From the NCBI RefSeq assembly GCF_030063135.1, contig NZ_JASISO010000013.1:62001-126000 (forward strand): a DNA stretch of 64,000 nt, read 5' to 3'. The notes under the pieces are model-generated. The model saw nothing but the letters and a program-made list of their open reading frames with translations. It was not told the DNA's origin and did not search any database. The translations under genes and the position numbers were made by a program. The stretch comes from Streptomyces sp. G-G2 (GTDB lineage: Bacteria; Actinomycetota; Actinomycetes; Streptomycetales; Streptomycetaceae). Shown piece by piece: positions 51,898 to 59,946 of this stretch; position 1 is the stretch's first letter, and each line of letters starts with the position of its first letter.

Positions 51898-52632
51898 ATG
51901 AACGACGACGTGCGCAACATCGTGCTCGGGGTGATGGCCACCGCCATCAGCGGCGGGTTCGGCTGGTTCTCCCGGACGTACCTGTGGCGCCGTACGCTGC
52001 GCCGCAAGCAGGCGTTCTTCGGCCTGCCCCCCGGGTCGGACTGCCTGTTCGTGGTCAACCGGCAGATGGGCGGGAACGAGGGATCGGTGCACCGCAACGA
52101 CGCCTTCGCACTGCTGGAGATATCGGCCCTGATCAAGGACTGCGGGGCGAACCTGCAGATCGTCTCGCACGACGGGGTGCGTCAGGGCTTCGGCGAGCGG
52201 GCGGAGTTCTGCGTCGGCGGCCCCGTCTCCAACGCGCGGACGGCGGCCCACCTGACCTCCATGCTGCCGGGCGTCCACGTCGACCTCACCAGCGCTCCGG
52301 GGCCGGACCGGGGGGCCATCCGCGTCGGCGGGGAAACCTACCGCTGGCAGAAGGGCCAGACCGAGTACGTGGTGCTGGCCCGGCTCACCACCCGGCCCGG
52401 GACCCGTCCGGTGTTCCTGATCTCCGGGCAGACCGCGATCAGCAACCAGGCCGGAGCCCGCTTCCTGGCCCGCAACCACCAGACACTGGCCCGGCGCTAC
52501 GGCGGGAACTCCTTCTGCGTCCTGCTGAAGGTGACCAACTCCGATGCCTACGGCCCGGACGTGGCCGAGTTGCTCGCGGACGTCACCGAGGCGGCCCAGA
52601 CACCCGTAGCGGCAATCGAGTCAGCCCATTGA
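51898..52632 (+). CDS. Conserved hypothetical protein with N-terminal membrane helix
   Basis: Protein of 244 residues: short N-terminus, one hydrophobic helix (NIVLGVMATAISGGFGWFSR), then a soluble domain with LFVVNRQMGGNEGSVHRNDA, ALIKDCGANLQIVSHDGVRQ, CVGGPVSNARTAAHLTSMLP and VFLISGQTAISNQAGARFLA. The Gly-Gly-Pro-x-Ser-Asn and SGQTAISNQAGA motifs suggest a nucleotide- or ligand-binding alpha/beta fold, known to me only as an uncharacterised actinobacterial family. The ATG at 51898 is the first good start. Its last 50 bases overlap the convergent P450 gene, a tight tail-to-tail arrangement. Confidence 0.8.
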   Translation: MNDDVRNIVLGVMATAISGGFGWFSRTYLWRRTLRRKQAFFGLPPGSDCLFVVNRQMGGNEGSVHRNDAFALLEISALIKDCGANLQIVSHDGVRQGFGERAEFCVGGPVSNARTAAHLTSMLPGVHVDLTSAPGPDRGAIRVGGETYRWQKGQTEYVVLARLTTRPGTRPVFLISGQTAISNQAGARFLARNHQTLARRYGGNSFCVLLKVTNSDAYGPDVAELLADVTEAAQTPVAAIESAH

Positions 52633-53893
52633 TGAAGTTGGACAGCAACCGCCGTGGTTCACCGGCCAGTTCCGGATCGGGCATGGAGCGGCTCCACTGT
52701 TCGTAGAGCGTGCGCAGCTGGAGCCGGGCGAAGTGCGCGCCGAGGCAGACGTGCGGCCCGTCACCGAAGGAGACGTGCGGGTTCGGGGCGCGGGTGAGGT
52801 CGAGCCTGCCCGGGTCGGCGAAGACCCGTTCGTCGCGGTTGGCGGCGGCGTGGAAGACGACCACCTTGTCCCCGGCCCGTAGCCGCCGTCCGGCGAGTTC
52901 GGTGTCCCGGGCGGCGGTGCGGCGGAAGCTGAGCACGGGCGGGTGGAAGCGCAGGAGTTCGTCCACCGCCCGGCCCACGGGCGCTCGCCCGGTGGTGAGT
53001 TGGCGGTAGGCGGAGCGGTCCCCGGCCAGGGCGAGCAGTCCGCCGGGGGCGGCCGAGCGCACGGTGTCGTTGCCCGCGACGGTGAGCAGGAAGAAGAACA
53101 TCTCCAACTCCCCTTCGGCGAGCCCGGCATGGGCCAGGGCGGTCATCAGGTCGTCGCCGGGGCGGGCCCGCTTCGCGGCGGCCAGTTCCCGCGCGTACCC
53201 GAACATCTCGCCGAGCAGTGCGGGCGAACGGGGGTTGAGGGGTACGCCGTCGGGGCCGAGCGCCGGCGCGGGCGCGTCCTCGGGGTCCTGGTAGCCGATG
53301 ATCCGTACGGTCCACTCCAGCAGCAGCGACCGGTCGGCGGCCGGGACCCCCATCAGGTCGGCCAGGTTGAGCAGCGCGTACTCGTCGGTGACCGCGCGCA
53401 CCACGTCGGCCGCGCCGTCCTCGGCGCCGTCCCGGGCGCCCAGGAGCAGCGCCTCGGCCCGGTCCCGGAACCGCTCCCCGAAGGCGTCGACCCGGGCGGG
53501 GGTGAAGGCGCGGGCGAGCATCCCGCGCAGCCGCCCGTGGGCCGGGGGGTCCTGGTTGAGCATGGTGCGCCGGATGAAGGGCAGGTCCGCCGGGTCGGGG
53601 TCGCGGATCTGGGTGGCGCCGAGGTGGGAGGAGTACGTCGTGTGGTCGCGCAGCACCCGGACGACGTCGGCGTGCCGGGTGACCGCCCAGAAGCCGGGCC
53701 CGGCGGGCCAGCCGAGGACCTCCGGCTCGGGCTGCCAGGCGACCGGGTGGTGGTCGCGCAGGATCCGGTAGGGCTCGTAGGGCACTCCCCCGCCGTAGAT
53801 CCGCGGGTCGAACACATCGGGAACGGCCGGGGCGGCGGGGTCGGCGGGCGCGTGGACGTCCGGGGCAGGGGGGTCGGCGGGCGCGTGATCCAT
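52583..53893 (-). CDS. Cytochrome P450
   Basis: Haem monooxygenase of 436 residues. The Cys-ligand loop is HVSFGDGPHVCLGAHFARLQ. The K-helix ExxR is replaced here by a segment beginning ELLRFHPPVLSFRRTA, and the I-helix reads TVAGNDTVRSAAPGGLLAL. FWAVTRHADVVRVLRDHTTY and RRTMLNQDPPAHGRLRGMLA are typical of bacterial class-I P450s. The AGNDT I-helix and the overall pattern recall the CYP124/125/142 group that oxidises sterol or branched lipid chains, but this is only suggestive. The ATG at 53893 is chosen over 53929. No ferredoxin gene is adjacent. Confidence 0.93.
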   Translation of the reverse strand: MDHAPADPPAPDVHAPADPAAPAVPDVFDPRIYGGGVPYEPYRILRDHHPVAWQPEPEVLGWPAGPGFWAVTRHADVVRVLRDHTTYSSHLGATQIRDPDPADLPFIRRTMLNQDPPAHGRLRGMLARAFTPARVDAFGERFRDRAEALLLGARDGAEDGAADVVRAVTDEYALLNLADLMGVPAADRSLLLEWTVRIIGYQDPEDAPAPALGPDGVPLNPRSPALLGEMFGYARELAAAKRARPGDDLMTALAHAGLAEGELEMFFFLLTVAGNDTVRSAAPGGLLALAGDRSAYRQLTTGRAPVGRAVDELLRFHPPVLSFRRTAARDTELAGRRLRAGDKVVVFHAAANRDERVFADPGRLDLTRAPNPHVSFGDGPHVCLGAHFARLQLRTLYEQWSRSMPDPELAGEPRRLLSNFINGLTRLPLRVSGPPR

Positions 53894-53948
53894 GGGGCCA
53901 CGGTGACGCCCGCCCCGGCCGCCCCGCAAGAGGGAGCGGGCGGCCGGG

Positions 53949-54479
53949 TCAGCCGCCGAGGCCGCAGGCCGTCGGTTCCATCGGCCCGTCGGGCCCCGTG
54001 ACCGTGATCGCGGTCTGCCCGGGGTCCTGCGTCTCGAAGGCCACGGTGCACACGATCTGCCGCCGGGCCGTCAGACTCAGGCTCCTGATTGGGACCGGCA
54101 CCCGGACCCGGACCGCCTTGGGCCCGTCCGGCGTGATCTGGACCGCCCCGGTCTTCCTGCCGTCGACGGAAGGCAGCTCGGTGCGCAGCCCCGCCTGGAC
54201 CGCTGCCGCGTCCGGACCCGCCAGCAGCCGGTCGAGCGCCGGGACCACGACGGCCGGGCGGTCCACGAACGGGACCGGGACCGGGGTGAGCTGTCCGCCG
54301 GGGGCGACGAGGTACACGACGGAGAGCCCGAACGGTGCGGCCACCCGGACCGCGGCGGGGCTGCCGCTGCCGATGGCCTCGGTCGGCTTGATCCCGCAGC
54401 CCGCCAGCAGCAGCGGGCCCAGCAGCACGGCCGCGACCACACCCGCCCGGGCCCCGGACACCCTGCTCACCCCGGTCAT
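53949..54479 (-). CDS. Lipoprotein of a two-component operon
   Basis: Lipoprotein of 176 residues. The signal peptide VVAAVLLGPLLLAGC gives a lipidated Cys at about residue 28. The remainder is a compact beta-rich domain with GLSVVYLVAPGGQLTPVPVP, VPALDRLLAGPDAAAVQAGL and RQIVCTVAFETQDPG, resembling GerMN-type domains of actinobacterial lipoproteins. The ATG at 54479 overlaps the histidine-kinase stop by 4 nt, so it is co-translated with the sensor. As with CseA in the sigE system, it may modulate the kinase from outside the membrane; this is inference from context. Confidence 0.8.
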   Translation of the reverse strand: MTGVSRVSGARAGVVAAVLLGPLLLAGCGIKPTEAIGSGSPAAVRVAAPFGLSVVYLVAPGGQLTPVPVPFVDRPAVVVPALDRLLAGPDAAAVQAGLRTELPSVDGRKTGAVQITPDGPKAVRVRVPVPIRSLSLTARRQIVCTVAFETQDPGQTAITVTGPDGPMEPTACGLGG

Positions 54480-55930
54480 GCGTGCGCCTCCAGCGGCATG
54501 TCCACGGTGAAGACGGCGCCGCCGGACCCGCCGTTGGCCGCCGTCACCGTCCCGCCGTGGAGCCGTACGTTCTCCAGCGTGATGGCCAGACCCAGGCCGC
54601 TGCCCACCGAGCGGGTCCGGGCCGCGTCAGCCTTGAAGAACCGGTCGAAGATGTGGGGCAGCGCCTCGGGGGCTATCCCGGGGCCGCTGTCGGCCACTTC
54701 CACGGTCAGCCGCTCCCCGTCCGGGTCCGGCCGCGTCCCCACGGTGATCCGTACCGGGGCTCCGCCGTGCCGCAGGGCGTTGCCGACCAGGTTGGCGAGG
54801 ACCACGTCGAAGCGGCGCGGGTCGAGCCGGGCGCGGAGGCCCTCCGGCACGTCGGTGACGACCTGGCCGTCGCCCCAGGGGCGCCGCTCCAGGCTCTTGC
54901 CGACGGCCTCGGCCATGTCCACGTCGTCGAGGTTGAGCCCGGCGGCCCGGGCGTCGAAGCGGGAGATCTCCATCAGGTCCTCGACCAGGACGGCGAGCTT
55001 CCCGGTCTCGGCGCTGATCAGCCGCAGCGCCTTGGCGGTGTCGGGGTCGAGCTGCTCGGCGTCCTCGTCGAGCACCTCGGTGACGGCGAGCATCCCGGAC
55101 AGCGGGGTGCGCAGTTCGTGCGAGACGTCGGCGGCGAACCGGCGGGCCCGCGCCTCGGCCTGCTGGAGTTCCTCGACGGACTTCTCCAGGGCCTGGGCGG
55201 TCTCGTTGAAGGTCCGGGCCAGCCCGGCCAGCTCGTCGGCTCCCCTGACCTCGATCCGGGTGTCGAGCTGGCCCCGTCCCATCTGATGGGCGGCGATACG
55301 CAGTTTGCGCACCGGGCGCAGCACGCTGCGGGCGGCGAGCAGGGCGGGTACCAGGGCGATGGCGAGTCCGGGCAGGGCGCCGTTGCGGGCGGCGGCGACC
55401 ATCAGGTCGACGGTCTGTTCCTCGGTGACCAGCGGCATGACGGCGTAGAAGACGGCGCCGGTGGGCTGGCTGACGCCCTGGACGGTGATCACGGCGGGCA
55501 TGCCGACGGCCAGGTAGGGCGACTTTCCCGACATGACCCGCTGGAAGACCCCGTGCGGCTTGTCCCGGATCTCCCGCCGGAGCGCGTCGGTGATCAGGGA
55601 GGAGGTGGGATTGCCGTTGCCGTTGGAGTTCGCGCGCAGGGCGCCGTACTCGCCGTAGACCGTCCACGCGCGGGGTTTGCCCCGCTTGCCCAGCTCGTTG
55701 ACCTGGATCTGCAGGCTCTCCTGGTCGTAGGGCAGCCGCAGGCGCGTGCCCTCCAGCTGATCGCGCAGGGTCTCCACCGCGGTGTCCTGGCTCTGCCGGA
55801 GGATCGCGGTGCGCGCCTGCCGGTAGGTGAGGGCGGCGGTGCCGACGGCGCTGATCGCGGCGACGAGCAGGAAGGCGGCGATGAGGCGGGTGCGCAGCCC
55901 GAGCGGGGCGGACCTTCTCACGACGGACAT
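54476..55930 (-). CDS. Sensor histidine kinase
   Basis: Membrane sensor of 484 residues: TM1 at about 14-34 (RLIAAFLLVAAISAVGTAAL), an extracytoplasmic sensor of about 140 residues, TM2 around 183-203 and a HAMP domain (LRPVRKLRIAAHQMGRGQLD). A HisKA domain follows with the phospho-accepting His in FAADVSHELRTPLSGML. The HATPase has LVGNALRHGG, EVADSGPGIAPEALPHIFDR and GSGLGLAITLENVRLHGG. The ATG at 55930 follows directly on the response regulator stop codon, so the pair is co-translated. The signal is unknown; its relation to the lipoprotein and the nearby murJ and L,D-transpeptidase genes hints at cell-envelope sensing. Confidence 0.95.
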   Translation of the reverse strand: MSVVRRSAPLGLRTRLIAAFLLVAAISAVGTAALTYRQARTAILRQSQDTAVETLRDQLEGTRLRLPYDQESLQIQVNELGKRGKPRAWTVYGEYGALRANSNGNGNPTSSLITDALRREIRDKPHGVFQRVMSGKSPYLAVGMPAVITVQGVSQPTGAVFYAVMPLVTEEQTVDLMVAAARNGALPGLAIALVPALLAARSVLRPVRKLRIAAHQMGRGQLDTRIEVRGADELAGLARTFNETAQALEKSVEELQQAEARARRFAADVSHELRTPLSGMLAVTEVLDEDAEQLDPDTAKALRLISAETGKLAVLVEDLMEISRFDARAAGLNLDDVDMAEAVGKSLERRPWGDGQVVTDVPEGLRARLDPRRFDVVLANLVGNALRHGGAPVRITVGTRPDPDGERLTVEVADSGPGIAPEALPHIFDRFFKADAARTRSVGSGLGLAITLENVRLHGGTVTAANGGSGGAVFTVDMPLEAHA

Positions 55931-56611
55931 CTACAGGGGACCGAAGCGGTAGCCGAACCCGCGCACGGTCTGGATGTACCGGGGGCTGCCGGGGACGTCC
56001 TCGATCTTGTTGCGGAGGCGGCGGACGCAGGCGTCCACGAGCCGCGCGTCCGCGTGGTAGCTGTGCTCCCAGACGTATTCGAGGAGCTGTTGGCGGCTGA
56101 ACACCTGCTCGGGCGAGGTGGACAGGTGCAGCAGCAGTTTGATCTCGCTGGGGGCGAGGGCGACGCGTTCGCCCTTCTTGGACACGGTCAGTCCGGCGCG
56201 GTCGACGGCCAGTTCGCCGTGGTGCTCGATGTCGGGGCGGCCCGCCGGTTCGGTGAGGCGGCGCAGTACGGCCCTGATCCGGGCCTCGATGACCTCGGTG
56301 CGCGCGGGCTTGACTATGTAGTCGTCGGCGCCCGCCTCCAGGCCGACGACTATGTCGAAGTCGTCGCCGCGCGCGGTCAGCATGATGATGGGGACCTGGC
56401 TGGTCTCGCGGATGCGGGTGCAGACCTGGACCCCGTTGATGCCGGGCAGCATCAGGTCGAGGAGGACCAGCTCGGGCCGGAATCCGGCGAGCTGGGCCAG
56501 GCCCGCTTCGCCGGTCTCGGCGGCGCGGACGTCGTGCCCCCGTCTGCGCAGGCCGAGCGCGACCCCCTCGCGGATGGAAGGGTCGTCCTCGATCAGCAGT
56601 ACGCGTGGCAT
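55931..56611 (-). CDS. OmpR/PhoB-family response regulator
   Basis: Regulator of 226 residues: a receiver domain with the acidic pocket LLIEDDPSIREGVALG, phospho-Asp in ELVLLDLMLPGINGVQVCTR, the Thr in IIMLTARGDDFD and Lys in DDYIVKPARTEV. A PhoB-type winged helix follows (LAPSEIKLLLHLSTSPEQVF, VDACVRRLRNKIEDVPGSPR, YIQTVRGFGYRF). It is the first gene of the regulator-kinase-lipoprotein operon. The sequence is similar in style to AfsQ1 and CseB, but I cannot assign it to either. The ATG at 56611 begins MPRVLLIEDD. Confidence 0.96.
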   Translation of the reverse strand: MPRVLLIEDDPSIREGVALGLRRRGHDVRAAETGEAGLAQLAGFRPELVLLDLMLPGINGVQVCTRIRETSQVPIIMLTARGDDFDIVVGLEAGADDYIVKPARTEVIEARIRAVLRRLTEPAGRPDIEHHGELAVDRAGLTVSKKGERVALAPSEIKLLLHLSTSPEQVFSRQQLLEYVWEHSYHADARLVDACVRRLRNKIEDVPGSPRYIQTVRGFGYRFGPL

Positions 56612-56650
56612 CCGGTCAGTATCCCAAGGTCCTCGGGTGAATTCCTCACC

Positions 56651-58318
56651 CTAACGGCCTGTTCCGCGGCGCAGGGCGTCCAACGGGTCGGTGATCTCGG
56701 CCAGTCGCAGCGGCCTGGCGAGGAGTACGACGATCAGGGCCAGGGCGGTGGTTCCCGCGCCGAGCGCGGCGAAGTCCCCGTACGCCCCCGCGACCCGAGC
56801 GGCGACGTATCCGGCGGCCGCGGCGGGCAGGCAGGCGGCGAGCAGCCGCAGGTGCGTACTCAGCGCGGTGCCGGGCGCCGCGGCCGGACCCGGCGCGCGC
56901 GGGCCGAGGCGCCGGGCGAGGGTGTACGCGGTGACGGCCAGGCCCGCGAAGAGGGCGAGGGAGTACCCGCCCGCCATACCGGTGACCGCCCAGCGCGGGG
57001 GCAGCAGGAGGTGGGCGGTGACCGACAGCGCGCCGCCCAGGACCGCGATCACCAGGTTCAGGAAGAACGGGGTGCGGGTGTCGGAGAGGGCGTAGAAGCC
57101 GCGGGAGAGGACGTACTGGCCGGAGAACGCGATCAGGCCGGGGGCGAAGGCGGCGAGCATGCCCGCCATGACCTCGATGTCGGCGGCGTCGGTGCGCCCG
57201 TACCCGTAGGCGCTCCCGATCATTTGGGGGGCGAGTGCGGCGAAGAGCGCGGCGGCCGGGACGACCAGGGCGGCGCTGGTGCGCAGCGCGTAGGAGAGGT
57301 CGCGGCGGACCCGGGTGAGGTCGCCGTCGGCGGCGGCGGCGCTCAGCCGCGGCAGCAGGGCGGTGACCAGGGAGACGGTGATGATCCCCTGGGGGACGAT
57401 CCACAGCTGGTAGGCGTTGCTGTAGGCGGTGTAGCCCGCGCCCCCGGCCTGCCCGGCCTCGGCGGCGCGCTGGCCGGCCGCGGTGGAGAGGCGGGTGACG
57501 ACCCAGTAGGCGAGCTGGTTGGTGAGGACGAGCAGGACCAGCCAGCCCGCGTTGCGCAGGGGGCGGCCCAGGCCGTTGCCGCGCCAGTCGAAACGGGGGC
57601 GCCAGCGGAAGCGGGCCGCGCGCAGCGAGGGGATCAGCGCGAGGGCCTGGACGGCTATTCCGGCGGTGGTGCCCCAGCCGAGGAGCCGGGTCTGCGCGGC
57701 CGTCAGGCCGTCCGCCGCGCCGTGGGAGGCGTACAGGAAGAACCCGAAGACACCGGTGACCACGAGGTTGTTGAGGACCGGGGTCCACATCATCGCGCCG
57801 AACCGGCCGCGGGCGTTCAGTACCTGGCCGAGCAGGGTGAACAGGCCGTAGAACAGGATCTGCGGAAGGCAGTAGCGGGCCAGGGCGACGGTGGTGCTCG
57901 CCTGGGCCCCGGTGTAGCCCGTGTAGGCCGAGACGATCAGTGGGGCGCCGATGACGGCGGCGGCGGTGAGGACGACGAGTCCGGTGGTGGCGGCGGTCAG
58001 CAGCCGGTCGGTGCAGGCGGCCCCGCCGTCCTGGTGCTCCTTGGCCGCGCGGACCAGTTCGGGGACGAAGACCGCGTTGAGGGCGCCGCCGATGAGCAGC
58101 ATGTAAAGGATGTTGGGCACGGTGTTGGCGACGGTGTAGCCGTCGCCGGCCATGCCGGTGCCGAGGGCCGCGACGACGACGGCGGAGCGGACGAATCCGG
58201 TGGCGCGGGAGACGATCGAGCCCGCGGCCATGAGGGCGCCACTGCGCAGGACCGACGGCTCGCGCGGCGGCGCCCCGGCGGCGGGCCCGGGCGCGGTGCG
58301 GGTCCCGGCAGCCGTCAC
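56651..58318 (-). CDS. murJ: MurJ/MviN-family lipid flippase
   Basis: Polytopic membrane protein of 555 residues (MOP superfamily) with about 14 helices. The conserved start of MurJ is visible as SGALMAAGSIVSRATGFVRS, then VANTVPNILYMLLIGGALNAVFVPEL and RYCLPQILFYGLFTLLGQVLNARGRFGAMMWTP. Family members flip lipid II for peptidoglycan synthesis, or other polyprenyl-linked glycans. The GTG at 58318 is preferred because GGAG precedes it by 7-8 nt; the frame is open further upstream, so an earlier GTG (58366) is possible. It is a short paralogue without the cytoplasmic pseudokinase found in mycobacterial MviN. It is divergent from the L,D-transpeptidase gene. Confidence 0.88.
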   Translation of the reverse strand: MTAAGTRTAPGPAAGAPPREPSVLRSGALMAAGSIVSRATGFVRSAVVVAALGTGMAGDGYTVANTVPNILYMLLIGGALNAVFVPELVRAAKEHQDGGAACTDRLLTAATTGLVVLTAAAVIGAPLIVSAYTGYTGAQASTTVALARYCLPQILFYGLFTLLGQVLNARGRFGAMMWTPVLNNLVVTGVFGFFLYASHGAADGLTAAQTRLLGWGTTAGIAVQALALIPSLRAARFRWRPRFDWRGNGLGRPLRNAGWLVLLVLTNQLAYWVVTRLSTAAGQRAAEAGQAGGAGYTAYSNAYQLWIVPQGIITVSLVTALLPRLSAAAADGDLTRVRRDLSYALRTSAALVVPAAALFAALAPQMIGSAYGYGRTDAADIEVMAGMLAAFAPGLIAFSGQYVLSRGFYALSDTRTPFFLNLVIAVLGGALSVTAHLLLPPRWAVTGMAGGYSLALFAGLAVTAYTLARRLGPRAPGPAAAPGTALSTHLRLLAACLPAAAAGYVAARVAGAYGDFAALGAGTTALALIVVLLARPLRLAEITDPLDALRRGTGR

Positions 58319-58573
58319 GGGCGGCGCTCCGGGCGGTCGGCGCGGCCGTTCATCGGGGGGCTCCACTCGTCGGGTCCGTCGGGGTCGAAGGTGGAGGGTA
58401 ACCCGGGCCCCGTCCGCCCGGCCGGGGCCGCGGCGGGCTGCGTGACTCCATGGTGACAGTTCCGTCGTCGTCCGATTCACATCCGCATTGCCGACATTTT
58501 TCGCGGAACACGCAACCAAGAGTCGCCGCGTTCGCTCTTTGTTTGCGAACGATCACCATTCGAAGGGGTTTCG

Positions 58574-59812
58574 TTGAGCCGCATACGCCTTACCGCACCG
58601 TCGAGCAGCCGGACCGTTCGCGTCCGCACCCGTCGCACCGCTCTGGCGGTCACCGCGCTGCTGGCCGCCACGGCCCTCACCGCCTGCTCGGGCGGCGCGG
58701 GCGGCGGTAAGGCCGAGATGAAGAGGAAGGCGGAGATGGCGATCTCCGTCAACCTGACGGGCGACCAGGTGAAGGCGGGCGAGCCGGTCAAGGTGGTCCT
58801 CGCCGACGGCAAGCTCGCACAGGTCAAGGTGACCGACGCCAAGGGCGGGGAGCTGGCGGGGCAGATATCCGCCGACGGCAGGAGCTGGACTTCGGAGCGC
58901 AACGCCTCGCCGGGCCAGGACTACAAGGTCGACGCGCAGAACACCGAGAGCCAGAGCGCGAGCGCGCGGTTCAGGACGACCGCCCCGGACAAGGTGAACA
59001 AGGTCACGATCAATCCGGGCAAGGCCACTCCGGTCGTGGGTGTCGCCCAGCCGATCTCGATCGTCTTCGACAACCCGGTCACGAACAAGGCCGCGGTGGA
59101 GAAGGCCCTGAAGGTCTCCACCTCGAACAGCACCGAGGGTTCGTGGGGCTGGTTCAAGGACTACTCGGGCAACGACCGTGTGGACTGGCGGCCCCGGGAG
59201 TACTGGAAGTCCGGTACGGACGTGAAGGTCCAGATGAACCTGAACGGCGTGGACTCGGGCGGCGGTTACTTCGTCAAGGACTACAACACCGAGTTCAAGA
59301 TCGGCAAGGACCGGCGCATGAAGGTCGATCTGGACGCCAAGACGATGACGGTGACCACGGACGGCGAGGCCGGCACGTCCTACCCGATCTCGGCCGGTAC
59401 GCCGGGCGGCAAGAAGGCCTCCTGGTCCGGAACCATGGTGCTGATGGCCAAGGAGGGCACCATCCGGATGGACTCCCAGACCGTCGGCCTCGGGGACTCC
59501 TACGACAAGATGGTCGACAACTCGATGCGGCTGACCTGGTCGGGCATGTACGTGCACGCCGCGCCGTGGAACAGCGCCAACTTCGGCAGGGCCAACACCA
59601 GTTCCGGGTGCGTGGGGATGAGCGACGCCAATGCCACCGCCTTCTACGAGGAGGCCCAGGTCGGCGACCCGTTCGAGGTCATGGGCGACGGCTCCAAGGG
59701 CAGGGCCGACATCGGCAACGGCTACGGCGAGTGGAACCTGGACTGGACCGAGTGGCAGAAGAAGAGCGCACTGGGCGCCGCGGGCGCGGGCGCCGACGCC
59801 CAGAACGGCTGA
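58574..59812 (+). CDS. L,D-transpeptidase lipoprotein (Ig domains + YkuD)
   Basis: Cell-wall cross-linking enzyme of 412 residues, anchored as a lipoprotein (TALLAATALTAC, Cys near residue 38). Two immunoglobulin-like domains (about 50-250, with TINPGKATPVVGVAQPISIV) precede a YkuD catalytic domain. Its active site is MYVHAAPWNSANFGRANTSS followed by GCVGM, i.e. the HX14-17[S/T]HGChN-like signature with catalytic Cys and His. It makes 3-3 cross-links in peptidoglycan, as in LdtMt2. The start is a TTG at 58574, after GAAGGGG by 5 nt. It is divergent from murJ across a 255-bp AT-richer region that must hold both promoters. Confidence 0.94.
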   Translation: MSRIRLTAPSSSRTVRVRTRRTALAVTALLAATALTACSGGAGGGKAEMKRKAEMAISVNLTGDQVKAGEPVKVVLADGKLAQVKVTDAKGGELAGQISADGRSWTSERNASPGQDYKVDAQNTESQSASARFRTTAPDKVNKVTINPGKATPVVGVAQPISIVFDNPVTNKAAVEKALKVSTSNSTEGSWGWFKDYSGNDRVDWRPREYWKSGTDVKVQMNLNGVDSGGGYFVKDYNTEFKIGKDRRMKVDLDAKTMTVTTDGEAGTSYPISAGTPGGKKASWSGTMVLMAKEGTIRMDSQTVGLGDSYDKMVDNSMRLTWSGMYVHAAPWNSANFGRANTSSGCVGMSDANATAFYEEAQVGDPFEVMGDGSKGRADIGNGYGEWNLDWTEWQKKSALGAAGAGADAQNG

Positions 59813-59851
59813 GCCTCCGCCGCGGGCGCCACTACTGACTATTGGTCAATC

Positions 59852-59891
59852 GTTACCAGTGCGTAACTTACCGATGGGTTACCGCCAGTAA
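59852..59891. promoter_or_regulatory. Tandem TTAC...GTAA palindromes upstream of secreted hydrolase
   Basis: GTTACCAGTGCGTAAC (59852-59867) and TTACCGCCAGTAA (59879-59891) are inverted repeats sharing the TTAC/GTAA half-sites, with a further TTACCG between them (59869-59874) and GTTACCG at 59901. They precede the hydrolase gene by 55-95 bp and look like multiple operators for a TetR-type repressor. Confidence 0.6.
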
Positions 59892-59946
59892 GTCCCTCCC
59901 GTTACCGTCGGGTCACTTTGATACCGGCGCACGTGAGGAGCGACCG

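Noticed and set aside
58495..58573. SigE-type promoter (GGAAC ... CGTT) before the L,D-transpeptidase gene
   Set aside because: The spacing between GGAAC and CGTT is about 19 nt, longer than expected, so I could not support it.
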